NCBI RefSeq assembly: GCF_000738775.1
Contig: NZ_JPOC01000020.1
Span: forward strand, 62,001 to 126,000
Source of the DNA: Prescottella defluvii
GTDB taxonomy: Bacteria; Actinomycetota; Actinomycetes; Mycobacteriales; Mycobacteriaceae
DNA: 64,000 nt
Direction of reading: 5' to 3'
Positions 13,073 through 22,073 of this stretch are shown here, piece after piece (positions within the stretch are counted from its first letter, which is position 1; each line of letters starts with the position of its first letter). A program made the position numbers and the translations under genes. The notes below the pieces were generated by a model. That model saw nothing but the letters and a program-made list of their open reading frames with translations, made no database searches and was not told the origin of the DNA.

Positions 13073-14038
13073 GTGCGCGCAGTGGTGGTCACGGAGTTGG
13101 CGGGTCCGTCGGCGATGGCGGTGCAGGAGGTGCCGGAGCCGGATGCGACGGGGTTGGTCCTCATCGACGTCAAGGCCAGTGGTGTGTGCTTCCCTGACCT
13201 GTTGATCAGCTACGGCAAGTACCAGATCCGGCCCGAGCCGCCGTTCGTGCCGGGAACCGAGGTCGCGGGCGTCGTGCTCGATGCGCCGGAGGGCAGCGGG
13301 TTCGAACGCGGTCAGCGGGTGCTGGCGGTCTCGAGTCTCGGTGGTTACGCGGAGCGGGTCGCCGTCCACCCGAACCTGGTGCTTCCGATTCCGGACGATC
13401 TGGCGTTCGAGGCCGCGGCCTCGTTGATCATCAACTATCAGACGATGGAGTTCGCCTTCACGCGTCGTGCGCGGCTGCAACCCGGTGAGACCGTCGCGAT
13501 CCTGGGCGCCGCCGGTGGGGTCGGAACGTCCGCGATCCAGCTGGCGAAGGCGCACGGTGCCCGCGTGATCGCGGTGGTCCGACGTGACGGTGCCGACGAC
13601 TTCCTGCGCGAGATCGGCGCCGACGAGGTGGTGCGCCTGACCGACGGCTGGGCGGCACGGGTGCGGGAGCTGACCGGCGACCGCGGAGTCGATGTCGTGG
13701 TCGATCCGGTCGGCGGCGACGCGTTCGACGATGCCGTCCGGGCGTTGGCGCCGGAGGGTCGTCTGGTGGTGATCGGTTTCGCCGGTGGGGGGATCCCGTC
13801 GGTGAAGGTCAATCGAGTGTTGTTCCGGAACGTCAGCATCGTGGGGGCCGCGTGGGGCGAGTTCCTGCGGGTCGAACCGTCGGCACTCGCCGAGACTCAC
13901 GCGGCGCTGGTCGAGCACGTGCGTCGCGGTCTGCGTCCCGTCGTGAAGGCGCGCTATCCGCTGGCGGCCGCGGCAGAGGCGCTCGCGGACCTCGAGGCCG
14001 GTCGGGTGCTCGGAAAGGCCGTTCTGCTCCAGGAATGA
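13073..14038 (+). CDS. NADPH:quinone oxidoreductase (MDR superfamily)
   Basis: A 321-residue medium-chain dehydrogenase/reductase lacking the structural-zinc cysteine cluster, hence of the quinone oxidoreductase/crotonyl reductase branch. The nucleotide-binding motif GAAGGVGTSAIQLAKAHGA is at about residues 141-159. GTG start at 13073 is chosen because GGAGGTGG lies just upstream and the product then starts VRAVVVTELAG, typical of the family. It stands alone between fprB and a MarR/MFS pair. The electron acceptor is not evident. Confidence 0.85.
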   Translation: MRAVVVTELAGPSAMAVQEVPEPDATGLVLIDVKASGVCFPDLLISYGKYQIRPEPPFVPGTEVAGVVLDAPEGSGFERGQRVLAVSSLGGYAERVAVHPNLVLPIPDDLAFEAAASLIINYQTMEFAFTRRARLQPGETVAILGAAGGVGTSAIQLAKAHGARVIAVVRRDGADDFLREIGADEVVRLTDGWAARVRELTGDRGVDVVVDPVGGDAFDDAVRALAPEGRLVVIGFAGGGIPSVKVNRVLFRNVSIVGAAWGEFLRVEPSALAETHAALVEHVRRGLRPVVKARYPLAAAAEALADLEAGRVLGKAVLLQE

Positions 14039-14151
14039 TTGTGTTCCTCATCACCTAGCCCCCTCCTGCGTCGAAAATCTGTTGCTGCAGGTGGGGGCCT
14101 CGTGGTGTCGTGGAAGGGTCGCGATTCCGGGTACCGATCCGGGTTGCTTGC

Positions 14152-14182
14152 ATTGTTGCAATAGTTGCGTGGTCGCTAGTAT
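14152..14182 (+). promoter_or_regulatory. Promoter and likely MarR operator
   Basis: The palindrome ATTGTTGCAAT (14152-14162, arms ATTG/CAAT) overlaps a -35 TTGTTG (14153-14158). An 18-bp spacer leads to TAGTAT (14177-14182). Predicted transcription start falls at about 14189-14191, on the GTG start codon itself, so the marR transcript may be leaderless. The palindrome is a good candidate for the operator of the adjacent MarR protein. Confidence 0.5.
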
Positions 14183-14190
14183 TCACGCTC

Positions 14191-14661
14191 GTGCCAGATG
14201 TGACGCCAGACGATGTCTACACGGTGCTCGAGGAGTTCATCATGCGACTTCTGGGCATGGGGGAGTCCGAGTCGATGGACACCCTCGTCGCGATGGACCT
14301 GTCGTTCTCTCAGGTCCGCGCACTCTTCGTGCTGGCGCAGCACGGGGAGCCGATCGCGATCAACGTGGTCGCCGAGTGTCTGCGGATGTCGGTGGCCGCT
14401 GCCGGTCGCAACATCGACCAACTGGTGTGCCAGGAATTGGTGCTGCGCCGCGAAGACCCCGACGATCGCCGGATCAAACGGGTCTCACTGACGGAGGCCG
14501 GGCGAACTCTGGTCTCCCGTCATCTCGAGGACAAGCGTGACGAGCTGCGCGCGTTTGCGGGACGGCTCGACCAGCCGGACCGCAGACAGTTGCTCGAGGC
14601 CCTTCAATCCATACTCGCAGGCGACGCCCTGCGAGCCCGAAGTCAGGAATTCTGCTCATGA
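14191..14661 (+). CDS. MarR family transcriptional regulator
   Basis: A 156-residue winged-helix regulator. The recognition segment is near residues 55-85 (INVVAECLRMSVAAAGRNIDQLV) and is followed by the beta-wing signature REDPDDRRIKRVSLTEAG. GTG at 14191 is preferred; an upstream extension to 14110 would add a spurious hydrophobic stretch. Its stop overlaps the start of the downstream MFS gene by 4 bp (ATGA), so the two are translationally coupled. It probably represses its own operon and responds to a pump substrate. Confidence 0.85.
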   Translation: MPDVTPDDVYTVLEEFIMRLLGMGESESMDTLVAMDLSFSQVRALFVLAQHGEPIAINVVAECLRMSVAAAGRNIDQLVCQELVLRREDPDDRRIKRVSLTEAGRTLVSRHLEDKRDELRAFAGRLDQPDRRQLLEALQSILAGDALRARSQEFCS

Positions 14662-16169
14662 CGACGCCCAACTCGCCGGCGGCGCCCCCATCCGGGGCGC
14701 CGGGGTCGGACAAGATCGACGGCGCGGTCCTCAAGATCGCCTCCGTGGTGGTGCTCGGCGCCATCATGTCCATCCTGGACGTCACCGTCGTCAGTGTTGC
14801 GCTGCCGACGTTCGCCCAGGAGTTCGACACTACCTACGCGGTCGTCGCCTGGACCATGACCGCGTACACGCTCGCGCTGGCCACCGTCATCCCGGTCACC
14901 GGCTGGGCCGCGGACCGGTTCGGCACCAAGCGGCTGTACATCGGCGCCCTGGTGCTGTTCGTCATCGGTTCGGTTGCGTGTGCGTTCGCGTGGGACATCT
15001 CGTCGCTGATCGCGTTCCGAGTCCTGCAGGGCCTCGGCGGCGGCATGCTGATGCCGCTGGGTATGACGATCATGACCCGGGCTGCCGGCCCGGAGCGCGT
15101 CGGCCGCGTCATGGCGGTGCTGGGTATCCCGATGCTGCTCGGCCCCATCGGCGGCCCGATCCTCGGTGGCTGGCTGATCGACGCCGCCAGCTGGCACTGG
15201 ATCTTCCTCATCAACCTGCCCGTCGGCATCATCGCGCTGGTGGCCGCGTTCAAGCTGCTGCCGAAGGACGAGCCGAGCCCGTCGCAGGCGTTCGACGTCG
15301 TCGGCATGGTCCTGCTCTCGCCGGGTCTGGCGCTGTTCCTGTACGGCGTGTCGTCGATTCCCGAGCACGGCAAGGGCTTGACTCCCGACGTGCTCGTTCC
15401 GGTGGGTATCGGTCTCGCGCTCATCGTCGGATTCGTCTTCCATGCGCTGCGCAAGGATCATCCGCTGATCGATCTGCGCCTGTTCCAGAACCGGCAGCTG
15501 ACGATCGCCGTCCTCACCACGACGGTGTTCATCATCGCGTTCATGGGCGCCGGACTGCTGTTCCCGAGCTACTTCATCCAGGTGCGCGGTGAGTCGGCGA
15601 TGGCCGCCGGTCTGCTGCTCGCGCCGCAGGGTCTCGGTGCGATGGTCACGATGCCGATCGCCGGCCGACTGGTCGACAAGCTCGGACCGGGCAAGATCGT
15701 GCTGACGGGTATCCCGCTGATCGCACTGGGCATGTTCACGTTCACCCAGCTGTCCGCGACGTCGCCGTACCCGCTCCTTCTCGGCTCGCTGTTCGTGATG
15801 GGCATGGGCATGGGCTGCACGATGATGCCGCTGATGACGGCCGCGATGGTCACGCTCAAGCACGAGATGATCGCCCGCGGTTCGACCCTGATGAACATCG
15901 TGCAGCAGGTTGCCGGCTCGATCGGTACCGCGACGATGTCGGTGGTCCTCACCAGCCAGATGACGTCGCACGGTCTGGACAAGGAAGCGGCACCCCCGAC
16001 GGATCCGGCCGGCGTCGCGCAGATGCTCGAGTCCTCCGCGCAGTCCTTCGGCGGCACCTTCATGGTGGCGTTCGTGATCGTCCTGCTGACGCTGATCCCC
16101 GCGTTCTTCCTGCCGCGCAAGCGCATGGTCGCGTCGACGGAGAGCGTCCAGCCGGTGATGATGCACTGA
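14658..16169 (+). CDS. MFS multidrug efflux transporter (DHA2/EmrB-QacA type)
   Basis: The 503-residue protein is strongly hydrophobic, with about 14 membrane segments expected for the DHA2 family. Motif A-like WAADRFGTKRLYI is near residue 88 and the motif C-like segment GIPMLLGPIGGPILGGWLI near 155. It would export drugs or other amphiphiles with proton antiport. It is translationally coupled to the MarR gene and followed by a clear terminator, forming a closed two-gene operon. Confidence 0.9.
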   Translation: MTTPNSPAAPPSGAPGSDKIDGAVLKIASVVVLGAIMSILDVTVVSVALPTFAQEFDTTYAVVAWTMTAYTLALATVIPVTGWAADRFGTKRLYIGALVLFVIGSVACAFAWDISSLIAFRVLQGLGGGMLMPLGMTIMTRAAGPERVGRVMAVLGIPMLLGPIGGPILGGWLIDAASWHWIFLINLPVGIIALVAAFKLLPKDEPSPSQAFDVVGMVLLSPGLALFLYGVSSIPEHGKGLTPDVLVPVGIGLALIVGFVFHALRKDHPLIDLRLFQNRQLTIAVLTTTVFIIAFMGAGLLFPSYFIQVRGESAMAAGLLLAPQGLGAMVTMPIAGRLVDKLGPGKIVLTGIPLIALGMFTFTQLSATSPYPLLLGSLFVMGMGMGCTMMPLMTAAMVTLKHEMIARGSTLMNIVQQVAGSIGTATMSVVLTSQMTSHGLDKEAAPPTDPAGVAQMLESSAQSFGGTFMVAFVIVLLTLIPAFFLPRKRMVASTESVQPVMMH

Positions 16170-16189
16170 CCTTCCGGACCCTCCGGTGG

Positions 16190-16223
16190 AGCCCCCGAGC
16201 GATGCGAATCGCTCGGGGGCTCT
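16190..16223 (+). terminator. Terminator after MFS transporter
   Basis: A perfect 15-bp stem (GAGCCCCCGAGCGAT, 16190-16204; complement 16209-16223) with a GCGA loop begins 20 bp after the stop and is followed by TTCGCGTT. Confidence 0.85.
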
Positions 16224-16319
16224 TCGCGTTCTCGGGGGTGTCTCGGCGCGTCGCTTCGAACTTGTCGGGGTGCGGTCCTATCGTCACGACAGGAGCCTCG
16301 AGTAGGGAAGGGGCGCATC

Positions 16320-16676
16320 ATGGCTGAAGAGCCTGGCGTCGCGCACAACCCGGACAACACTTCGAACTGGCACTACTACGCGGTCGTGGGGACCACGGTC
16401 GGGGGCGGTCACACGCTCGCCGAATTCGGCCCGCACTCCACCGCACTCACGGCGCTGCAGGTCGCCGTCCATTCGGTCAATCGCACGGCGTACTCGCTGT
16501 TCGAGCAGGGGATGACCGGGAACATGCTCGCCGAGCAGCAGGTGGTGGAGCGCCTTCCGATCACGAACTTCGCGATCGAGCGGCTCGATCCGGTCACTCG
16601 TGCGCCGGATCTCGGGTGGTCGCTCAACGGCGGCCGCCGACGGTCGTGGCTCGGTGTGGGACATCTGAGCGCCTGA
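16320..16676 (+). CDS. Conserved-looking hypothetical protein, 118 aa
   Basis: I do not recognise this protein. It has an ATG start at 16320 preceded by GGGAAGGGG, a normal high-GC codon pattern, no signal peptide and no membrane segment. The N-terminus is polar ([21 protein letters not shown]), the middle part predicts helix (residues 40-75), and the C-terminus is Arg/Gly-rich. It lies between a terminator and the palindrome that precedes the atu/liu-like operon, on the same strand, so it may be monocistronic. Confidence 0.6.
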   Translation: MAEEPGVAHNPDNTSNWHYYAVVGTTVGGGHTLAEFGPHSTALTALQVAVHSVNRTAYSLFEQGMTGNMLAEQQVVERLPITNFAIERLDPVTRAPDLGWSLNGGRRRSWLGVGHLSA

Positions 16677-16720
16677 CGGCCGCGGGTCCTACGCCGGGCC
16701 GGGCACCGCCTCGCCGCCCA

Positions 16721-16762
16721 GCGACGGTAAACAATCATGCATGCTTGATTTTTTACCGTCGC
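16721..16762. promoter_or_regulatory. 42-bp near-perfect palindrome, probable operator of the atu/liu-like operon
   Basis: Left arm GCGACGGTAAACAATCATGC (16721-16740) continues into a mirror-image right arm that ends at 16762; the centre is GCATGC at 16739-16744. Only four symmetric positions out of 42 (two base pairs of mismatch per arm) break the symmetry. It lies 35 bp upstream of the GTG of the first operon gene. The AT-rich core in a GC-rich genome and the even symmetry suggest a dimeric TetR-type or similar repressor site. Confidence 0.65.
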
Positions 16763-16797
16763 GGTGTGATCCTGGTCTCAGGACTGGAGGAGGGTAT

Positions 16798-17589
16798 GTG
16801 GCTGACCTGAGCAAGATCGTCGACGACCTGCGGGCGGAGGGGGCGGCGCTCGACGCGCTCGTCGCCGATCTGCCGGACGAGAGGTGGGGGACTTCGACAC
16901 CCGCCGAGGGCTGGACCGTGGCGCACCAGATCGGTCACCTCGTGTGGACGGACCGCGCCGCACTGCTGGCGGCCACCGACGCGGACGCCTTCGCGGCGCA
17001 ACTGACGGAGGCGTGGAAGAACCCGTTCGGGTTCGTGGACGAGGGCGCCGAGGTCGAGGCGCAGCGCCCCCCGCGGGAACTGCTGGCCGACTGGCGGGAG
17101 GTCCGGAACAGGCTCGCGGCGGTGCTCGAGGCGGTTCCGGCCGGCACCGCACTGCCGTGGTACGGGCCGCCGATGAGTGCGGCGTCGATGGCGACCGCGC
17201 GACTGATGGAGACGTGGGCGCACGGCCGCGACGTCGCCGACGCGCTCGGCGCGGTGAGCGGGCCGACCGATCGGTTGCAGCACATCGCGCGGTTGGGTGT
17301 CCGCACCCGCGACTTCGCATACAGCGTCAACCAGTTGACCCCGCCCGCCGAGGAGTTCCGGGTGGAGCTGACCGCGCCGGACGGCGCCGTCTGGGGGTGG
17401 GGTCCCGAGGATGCCGCGCAGCGGGTCAGCGGTTCCGCCGAGGACTTCTGCCTCCTGGTCACCCAGCGTGCGCACCGGCGGGACACCGACCTGCGTGCGA
17501 CGGGCGCCGACGCCGAGACGTGGCTCGGGATCGCGCAGGCGTTCGCCGGACCGTCCGGCGCCGGCCGTGACGCGAAGGCCGTCCGGTGA
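16798..17589 (+). CDS. TIGR03084 family metal-binding protein (mycothiol-isomerase-like fold)
   Basis: A 263-residue protein whose first about 150 residues look like the mycothiol-dependent maleylpyruvate isomerase N-terminal (DinB-like) domain. Candidate metal ligands are the His of [12 protein letters not shown] (about residues 40-50) and of [11 protein letters not shown] (about 141), the usual three-His pattern. The GTG start at 16798 follows GGAGGAGGG. Its last bases overlap the GTG of atuA (GTGA), so it is the first gene of the coupled operon. Its reaction is unknown; a mycothiol-dependent step is possible. Confidence 0.8.
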   Translation: MADLSKIVDDLRAEGAALDALVADLPDERWGTSTPAEGWTVAHQIGHLVWTDRAALLAATDADAFAAQLTEAWKNPFGFVDEGAEVEAQRPPRELLADWREVRNRLAAVLEAVPAGTALPWYGPPMSAASMATARLMETWAHGRDVADALGAVSGPTDRLQHIARLGVRTRDFAYSVNQLTPPAEEFRVELTAPDGAVWGWGPEDAAQRVSGSAEDFCLLVTQRAHRRDTDLRATGADAETWLGIAQAFAGPSGAGRDAKAVR

Positions 17590-19325
17590 GCGCCCCGGTC
17601 CGGATCGGGAACTGCTCCGGCTTCTACGGCGACCGCATCTCGGCGATGCGGGAGATGCTCGAGGGCGGCGACCTGGACTACCTGACCGGCGACTATCTCG
17701 CCGAGTTGACGATGCTCATCCTCGGCCGCGACCGCATGAAGGATCCGGCGCGCGGCTACGCGAAGACCTTCCTCCGTCAGGCCGAGGACTGTCTCGGGCT
17801 CGCACTCGATCGCGGCGTGAAGATCGTCGCCAACGCCGGCGGGCTCAACCCGGCCGGACTCGCCGACGCGCTGCGCGAGGTCAGCGACCGACTCGGTCTG
17901 AACGCCCGCATCGCGCACGTCGAGGGCGACGACCTCATCGGGCGGGCCGCCGAACTCGGCCTGGACCGGGAGACCGCACCGCTCACCGCGAACGCCTACC
18001 TCGGGGCCTGGGGCATCGTGGAATGCCTGAACGCGGGCGCCGACGTCGTCGTCACCGGGCGGGTCACCGACGCCTCGGTGATCGTCGGCCCCGCCGCCGC
18101 GCACTTCGGTTGGGCCCGGGACGATTTCGACCGGCTCGCCGGTGCGGTCGTGGCCGGGCACGTGATCGAGTGCGGCACGCAGGCGACCGGAGGCAACTAC
18201 TCGTGGTTCACCGAGATCGCCGACCTGGGGCGGCCCGGCTTCCCGATCGCCGAAATCCACGACGACGGCTCGTCGGTCGTCACCAAGCACGCCGGTACCG
18301 GCGGGGCGGTGAACCGGGGGACCGTGACGGCCCAGTTGCTGTACGAGATCACCGGCGGCCGCTACGCGAACCCCGACGTCACGGCGCGGATGGACTCCGT
18401 CGTGCTCACCGACGACGGCCCGGACCGCGTCCGCCTCTCCGGCGTCACCGGTGAGGCCCCGCCGCCGCAGTACAAGGTGTCGCTCAATGCGCTCGCCGGT
18501 TTCCGGAACGAGGCCACCTTCGTGCTCACCGGACTCGACATCGAGGCCAAGGCGAATCTGGTTCGGCAGCAACTGGATACGTGGCTGACGGTGCGGCCGC
18601 AGGAACTCGAGTGGACCCTGGCGCGGACGGACCATCCCGACGCCGACACCGAGGAGGCCGCGAGCGCGCTGCTGCGCTGCACGGTCCGCGACACCGACCC
18701 GAATGTCGTCGGACGGGCGTTCTCGTCGGTTGCGGTCGAGTTGGCGCTCGCGAGCTACCCGGGGTTCACGCTCACCGCGCCGCCGTCGAACGGGCAGCCG
18801 TACGCGGTGTTCACGCCCGGCTACGTCGATGCCGGTGAGGTGCCGCACGTCGCGGTGCTGCCGGACGGCACGCGCGTCGCCGTCGCTCCGAGTGTCGACA
18901 CGAGACCGCTCGAGGATCTTCCGGAACCTGCTCTGCCGGAGCCGCTTCCGGAGCTCGAGACGGTGAGTGTGCCGCTCGGTGTGATCGCGGCCGCGCGCAG
19001 CGGCGACAAGGGCGGCAACGCCAACGTCGGGGTGTGGGTCCGCACCGACGACCAGTGGCGTTGGCTCGTGCACGCGCTCACCGTCGACGAGGTGAAGCGA
19101 ATGCTCCCCGAAACGAAGGGCCTGACCGTGACCCGGCACGTGCTTCCGCACCTGCGGGCGGTGAACTTCGTGATCGAGGGCATCCTCGGCCGCGGCGTCG
19201 CGTCGCAGGCCCGCTTCGATCCGCAGGCCAAGGGCCTCGGCGAATGGCTGCGCTCGCGGCACATCGAGATCCCGCTCGACTTGGTTCCCTCTTACGCCGA
19301 CGAACTTCAGGAAGGGCACGCATGA
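17586..19325 (+). CDS. AtuA-like protein (DUF1446, acyclic terpene utilisation)
   Basis: The 579-residue protein matches the AtuA/DUF1446 family. The N-terminal signature [11 protein letters not shown] is followed by [16 protein letters not shown] near residue 80 and a long mixed alpha/beta region with [20 protein letters not shown] near 155. A second domain (AtuA-C-terminal-like) begins around residue 460 ([18 protein letters not shown]). AtuA is required for citronellol/geraniol use in Pseudomonas, but its reaction is not established. It overlaps its neighbours by 4 bp at both ends (GTGA, ATGA). Confidence 0.88.
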   Translation: MSAPVRIGNCSGFYGDRISAMREMLEGGDLDYLTGDYLAELTMLILGRDRMKDPARGYAKTFLRQAEDCLGLALDRGVKIVANAGGLNPAGLADALREVSDRLGLNARIAHVEGDDLIGRAAELGLDRETAPLTANAYLGAWGIVECLNAGADVVVTGRVTDASVIVGPAAAHFGWARDDFDRLAGAVVAGHVIECGTQATGGNYSWFTEIADLGRPGFPIAEIHDDGSSVVTKHAGTGGAVNRGTVTAQLLYEITGGRYANPDVTARMDSVVLTDDGPDRVRLSGVTGEAPPPQYKVSLNALAGFRNEATFVLTGLDIEAKANLVRQQLDTWLTVRPQELEWTLARTDHPDADTEEAASALLRCTVRDTDPNVVGRAFSSVAVELALASYPGFTLTAPPSNGQPYAVFTPGYVDAGEVPHVAVLPDGTRVAVAPSVDTRPLEDLPEPALPEPLPELETVSVPLGVIAAARSGDKGGNANVGVWVRTDDQWRWLVHALTVDEVKRMLPETKGLTVTRHVLPHLRAVNFVIEGILGRGVASQARFDPQAKGLGEWLRSRHIEIPLDLVPSYADELQEGHA

Positions 19326-20470
19326 GTGTGTGGGACACCCCCGAACGGCAACAGCTCCGCAAGACTGTCCGGGGCTTCGTGGAACAGGAGATCCTGCCGC
19401 ACCTGAACGACTGGGAGCGCGACGGCGAGATTCCACGTGAATTGCACCGCAAGGCCGCGGCACTGGGACTGCTCGGTGCCGGCTTCCCGGAGGAGGTCGG
19501 CGGCGACGGCGGCGACCTGGTCGACGCGGTGCTGATCTGCGAGGAGATGCACCAGGCCGGCGCGTCCGGCGGGCTGTTCGCGTCGCTGTTCACGTGCGGG
19601 ATCGCGTTGCCGCACCTGATCGCGGCGGGTGACCCGCGGCAGATCGACCGGTGGGTGCGGCCCACCCTCGCGGGCGAGAAGATCGGGTCGCTCGCGATCA
19701 CCGAGCCCGGGGGCGGCTCCGACGTCGGGCACCTGCGCACGACCGCGGTGCGCGACGGCGACCACTACGTCGTCAACGGGGCCAAGACGTTCATCACCTC
19801 AGCCGTGCGTGCCGACTTCGTCGTCACCGCGGTCCGCACCGGCGGCCCCGGCGCGGGTGGGGTGTCGCTCCTCGTGATCGAGAAGGACACACCGGGATTC
19901 GAGGTGGCCCGGAAGCTCGACAAGATGGGCTGGCGGGCGTCCGACACCGCCGAGCTGTCGTTCGTCGACGCTCGGGTCCCGGTGGAAAACCTGGTAGGCG
20001 AGGAGCACTCGGGGTTCGCGCAGATCGCGCAGGCGTTCCTCACCGAGCGGATCGCGCTGGCCGCGCAGGCGTATGCGAGCGCGCAACGCTGCCTCGACCT
20101 GACGCTGCAGTGGTGCCGCGACCGTGAGACGTTCGGCCGCCCGCTGATCTCCCGGCAGGCGGTGCAGAACACGGTCACCGAGATGACGCGGCGCACCGAT
20201 GTCGCCCGCGTCTACACCCGCGCCCTCGTCGAGCGGTCGCTCGTCTCGGACGAGGACTTCGTCGCCGAGGTGTGCTTCGCGAAGAACACCGCCGTCGAGG
20301 CCGGTGAGTGGGTGGCCAACCAGGCCGTGCAGCTGTTCGGCGGCATGGGCTACATGGCAGAGAGCGAAGTGGAGAGGCAGTACCGGGACATGCGGATTCT
20401 GGGAATCGGGGGCGGGACGACGGAGATCCTGACCTCCCTGGCGGCGAAGCGATTGGGGTACCAGGCATGA
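19322..20470 (+). CDS. Acyl-CoA dehydrogenase (isovaleryl/citronellyl-CoA dehydrogenase type)
   Basis: A 382-residue FAD-dependent acyl-CoA dehydrogenase with the FAD/substrate signatures ITEPGGGSDVGHLRTTA near residue 122 and ERQYRDMRILGIGGGTTEIL at the C-terminus. The usual catalytic Glu of medium-chain enzymes (EGT) is replaced by Gly (GGGT). A Glu is present in FLTERIALAAQ (about residue 242), the helix-G position used by isovaleryl- and long-chain-type enzymes. This suits a branched substrate. ATG at 19322 overlaps the atuA stop. Confidence 0.9.
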   Translation: MSVWDTPERQQLRKTVRGFVEQEILPHLNDWERDGEIPRELHRKAAALGLLGAGFPEEVGGDGGDLVDAVLICEEMHQAGASGGLFASLFTCGIALPHLIAAGDPRQIDRWVRPTLAGEKIGSLAITEPGGGSDVGHLRTTAVRDGDHYVVNGAKTFITSAVRADFVVTAVRTGGPGAGGVSLLVIEKDTPGFEVARKLDKMGWRASDTAELSFVDARVPVENLVGEEHSGFAQIAQAFLTERIALAAQAYASAQRCLDLTLQWCRDRETFGRPLISRQAVQNTVTEMTRRTDVARVYTRALVERSLVSDEDFVAEVCFAKNTAVEAGEWVANQAVQLFGGMGYMAESEVERQYRDMRILGIGGGTTEILTSLAAKRLGYQA

Positions 20471-22065
20471 CGATCCTGCGATCGACGCTGGACGTGCACT
20501 CACCGGAGTACGCGTCGGCGGCGGAGTCGATGACCACCAAGCTCGCCGAGATCGAGGCCGAGCACGCGAAGGCGCTCGCCGGAGGCGGCGAGAAGTACGT
20601 GGAGCGCCATCACAAGCGGGGCAAGCTGCTGGCCCGCGAGCGGATCGAACTGCTGCTCGACCCGGATTCGCCGTTCCTCGAGCTGTCACCGCTCGCGGCG
20701 TGGGGCACCGAGTTCCCGGTGGGCGCGTCCACGATCGTCGGTATCGGCGTCGTCAGCGGCGTCGAATGCCTCATCGTCGCGAACGACCCCACGGTCCGCG
20801 GCGGCACCTCGAACCCGTGGACCCTGAAGAAGGGCTTCCGCGCCAACGACATCGCCGTCCAGAACAGGCTGCCGGTGATCTCGCTCGTCGAGTCGGGAGG
20901 CGCCGACCTGCCGACGCAGAAGGAGGTCTTCATCCCGGGCGGACGGATGTTCCGCGACCTCACCAAGCTGTCGGCAGCCGGGATCCCGACGATCGCGCTG
21001 GTCTTCGGCAACTCCACCGCCGGTGGCGCGTACATCCCCGGCATGTCCGATCACGTCGTGATGATCAAGGAACGCTCCAAGGTGTTCCTGGCCGGTCCGC
21101 CGCTGGTGAAGATGGCGACGGGGGAGGAGTCCGACGACGAGTCCCTCGGCGGCGCCGAGATGCACGCGCGCACCTCGGGTCTCGCGGACTACTTCGCGGT
21201 GGACGAGCCCGACGCGATCCGCATCGGCCGCAGCATCGTCCAGCGGCTGAACTGGCGCAAGCAGGGGCCCGCACCGCGCGCCGAGGTGATCGAACCGCTC
21301 GAAGACCCCGAGGAACTGCTGGGCATCGTCCCGGCCGATCTGAAGATCCCGTTCGATCCGCGCGAGGTGATCGCCCGCATCGTCGACGGCTCCGACTTCG
21401 ACGAGTTCAAGCCGCTGTACGGGTCGTCGCTCGTCACCGGCTGGGCTGAACTCCACGGCTACCCGATCGGCATTCTCGCCAACGCGCGGGGCGTGCTGTT
21501 CAGCGAGGAGTCGCAGAAGGCCACCCAGTTCATCCAGCTCGCGAACCGGTCGAACACGCCGCTTCTGTTCCTGCACAACACCACCGGATACATGGTGGGC
21601 AGGGAGTACGAGGAAGGCGGCATGATCAAGCACGGCTCGATGATGATCAATGCCGTCTCGAACTCCACGGTCCCGCACATCTCGATCCTGCTGGGGGCGT
21701 CGTACGGCGCCGGTCACTACGGCATGTGCGGGCGCGCGTTCGATCCCCGCTTCCTGTTCGCGTGGCCCAGTTCCAAGTCGGCGGTCATGGGCGGTGCCCA
21801 GCTCGCGGGTGTCATCTCCATCGTCGGCCGTGCCGCCGCGGAGGCCCGCGGGCAGGCGTTCGACGCGGAGGCCGACGCCGGCATGCGCGCGATGATCGAG
21901 AACCAGATCGAAGCCGAGTCGCTGCCGATGTTCCTGTCGGGGCGCCTGTACGACGACGGTGTCATCGACCCCCGCGACACCCGCACGGTGGTGGGAATGT
22001 GCCTGTCGGCCATTGCCACCGCCCCGATCGAGGGCACCGAGAACTTCGGTGTCTTCCGGATGTGA
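20467..22065 (+). CDS. Acyl-CoA carboxylase beta (carboxyltransferase) subunit
   Basis: A 532-residue carboxyltransferase of the methylcrotonyl/geranyl-CoA carboxylase type. The N-terminal half contains the acyl-CoA pocket glycine run GNSTAGGAYIPGMSDH near residue 179; the C-terminal half contains LHNTTGYMVGREYEEGG near 369 and ASYGAGHYGMCGRAFDPRF near 412. It would transfer carboxyl from biotin to a branched or terpenoid enoyl-CoA. It overlaps the previous gene by 4 bp (ATGA) and pairs with the biotin subunit gene 8 bp downstream. Confidence 0.92.
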   Translation: MTILRSTLDVHSPEYASAAESMTTKLAEIEAEHAKALAGGGEKYVERHHKRGKLLARERIELLLDPDSPFLELSPLAAWGTEFPVGASTIVGIGVVSGVECLIVANDPTVRGGTSNPWTLKKGFRANDIAVQNRLPVISLVESGGADLPTQKEVFIPGGRMFRDLTKLSAAGIPTIALVFGNSTAGGAYIPGMSDHVVMIKERSKVFLAGPPLVKMATGEESDDESLGGAEMHARTSGLADYFAVDEPDAIRIGRSIVQRLNWRKQGPAPRAEVIEPLEDPEELLGIVPADLKIPFDPREVIARIVDGSDFDEFKPLYGSSLVTGWAELHGYPIGILANARGVLFSEESQKATQFIQLANRSNTPLLFLHNTTGYMVGREYEEGGMIKHGSMMINAVSNSTVPHISILLGASYGAGHYGMCGRAFDPRFLFAWPSSKSAVMGGAQLAGVISIVGRAAAEARGQAFDAEADAGMRAMIENQIEAESLPMFLSGRLYDDGVIDPRDTRTVVGMCLSAIATAPIEGTENFGVFRM

Positions 22066-22073
22066 GGAACCGA

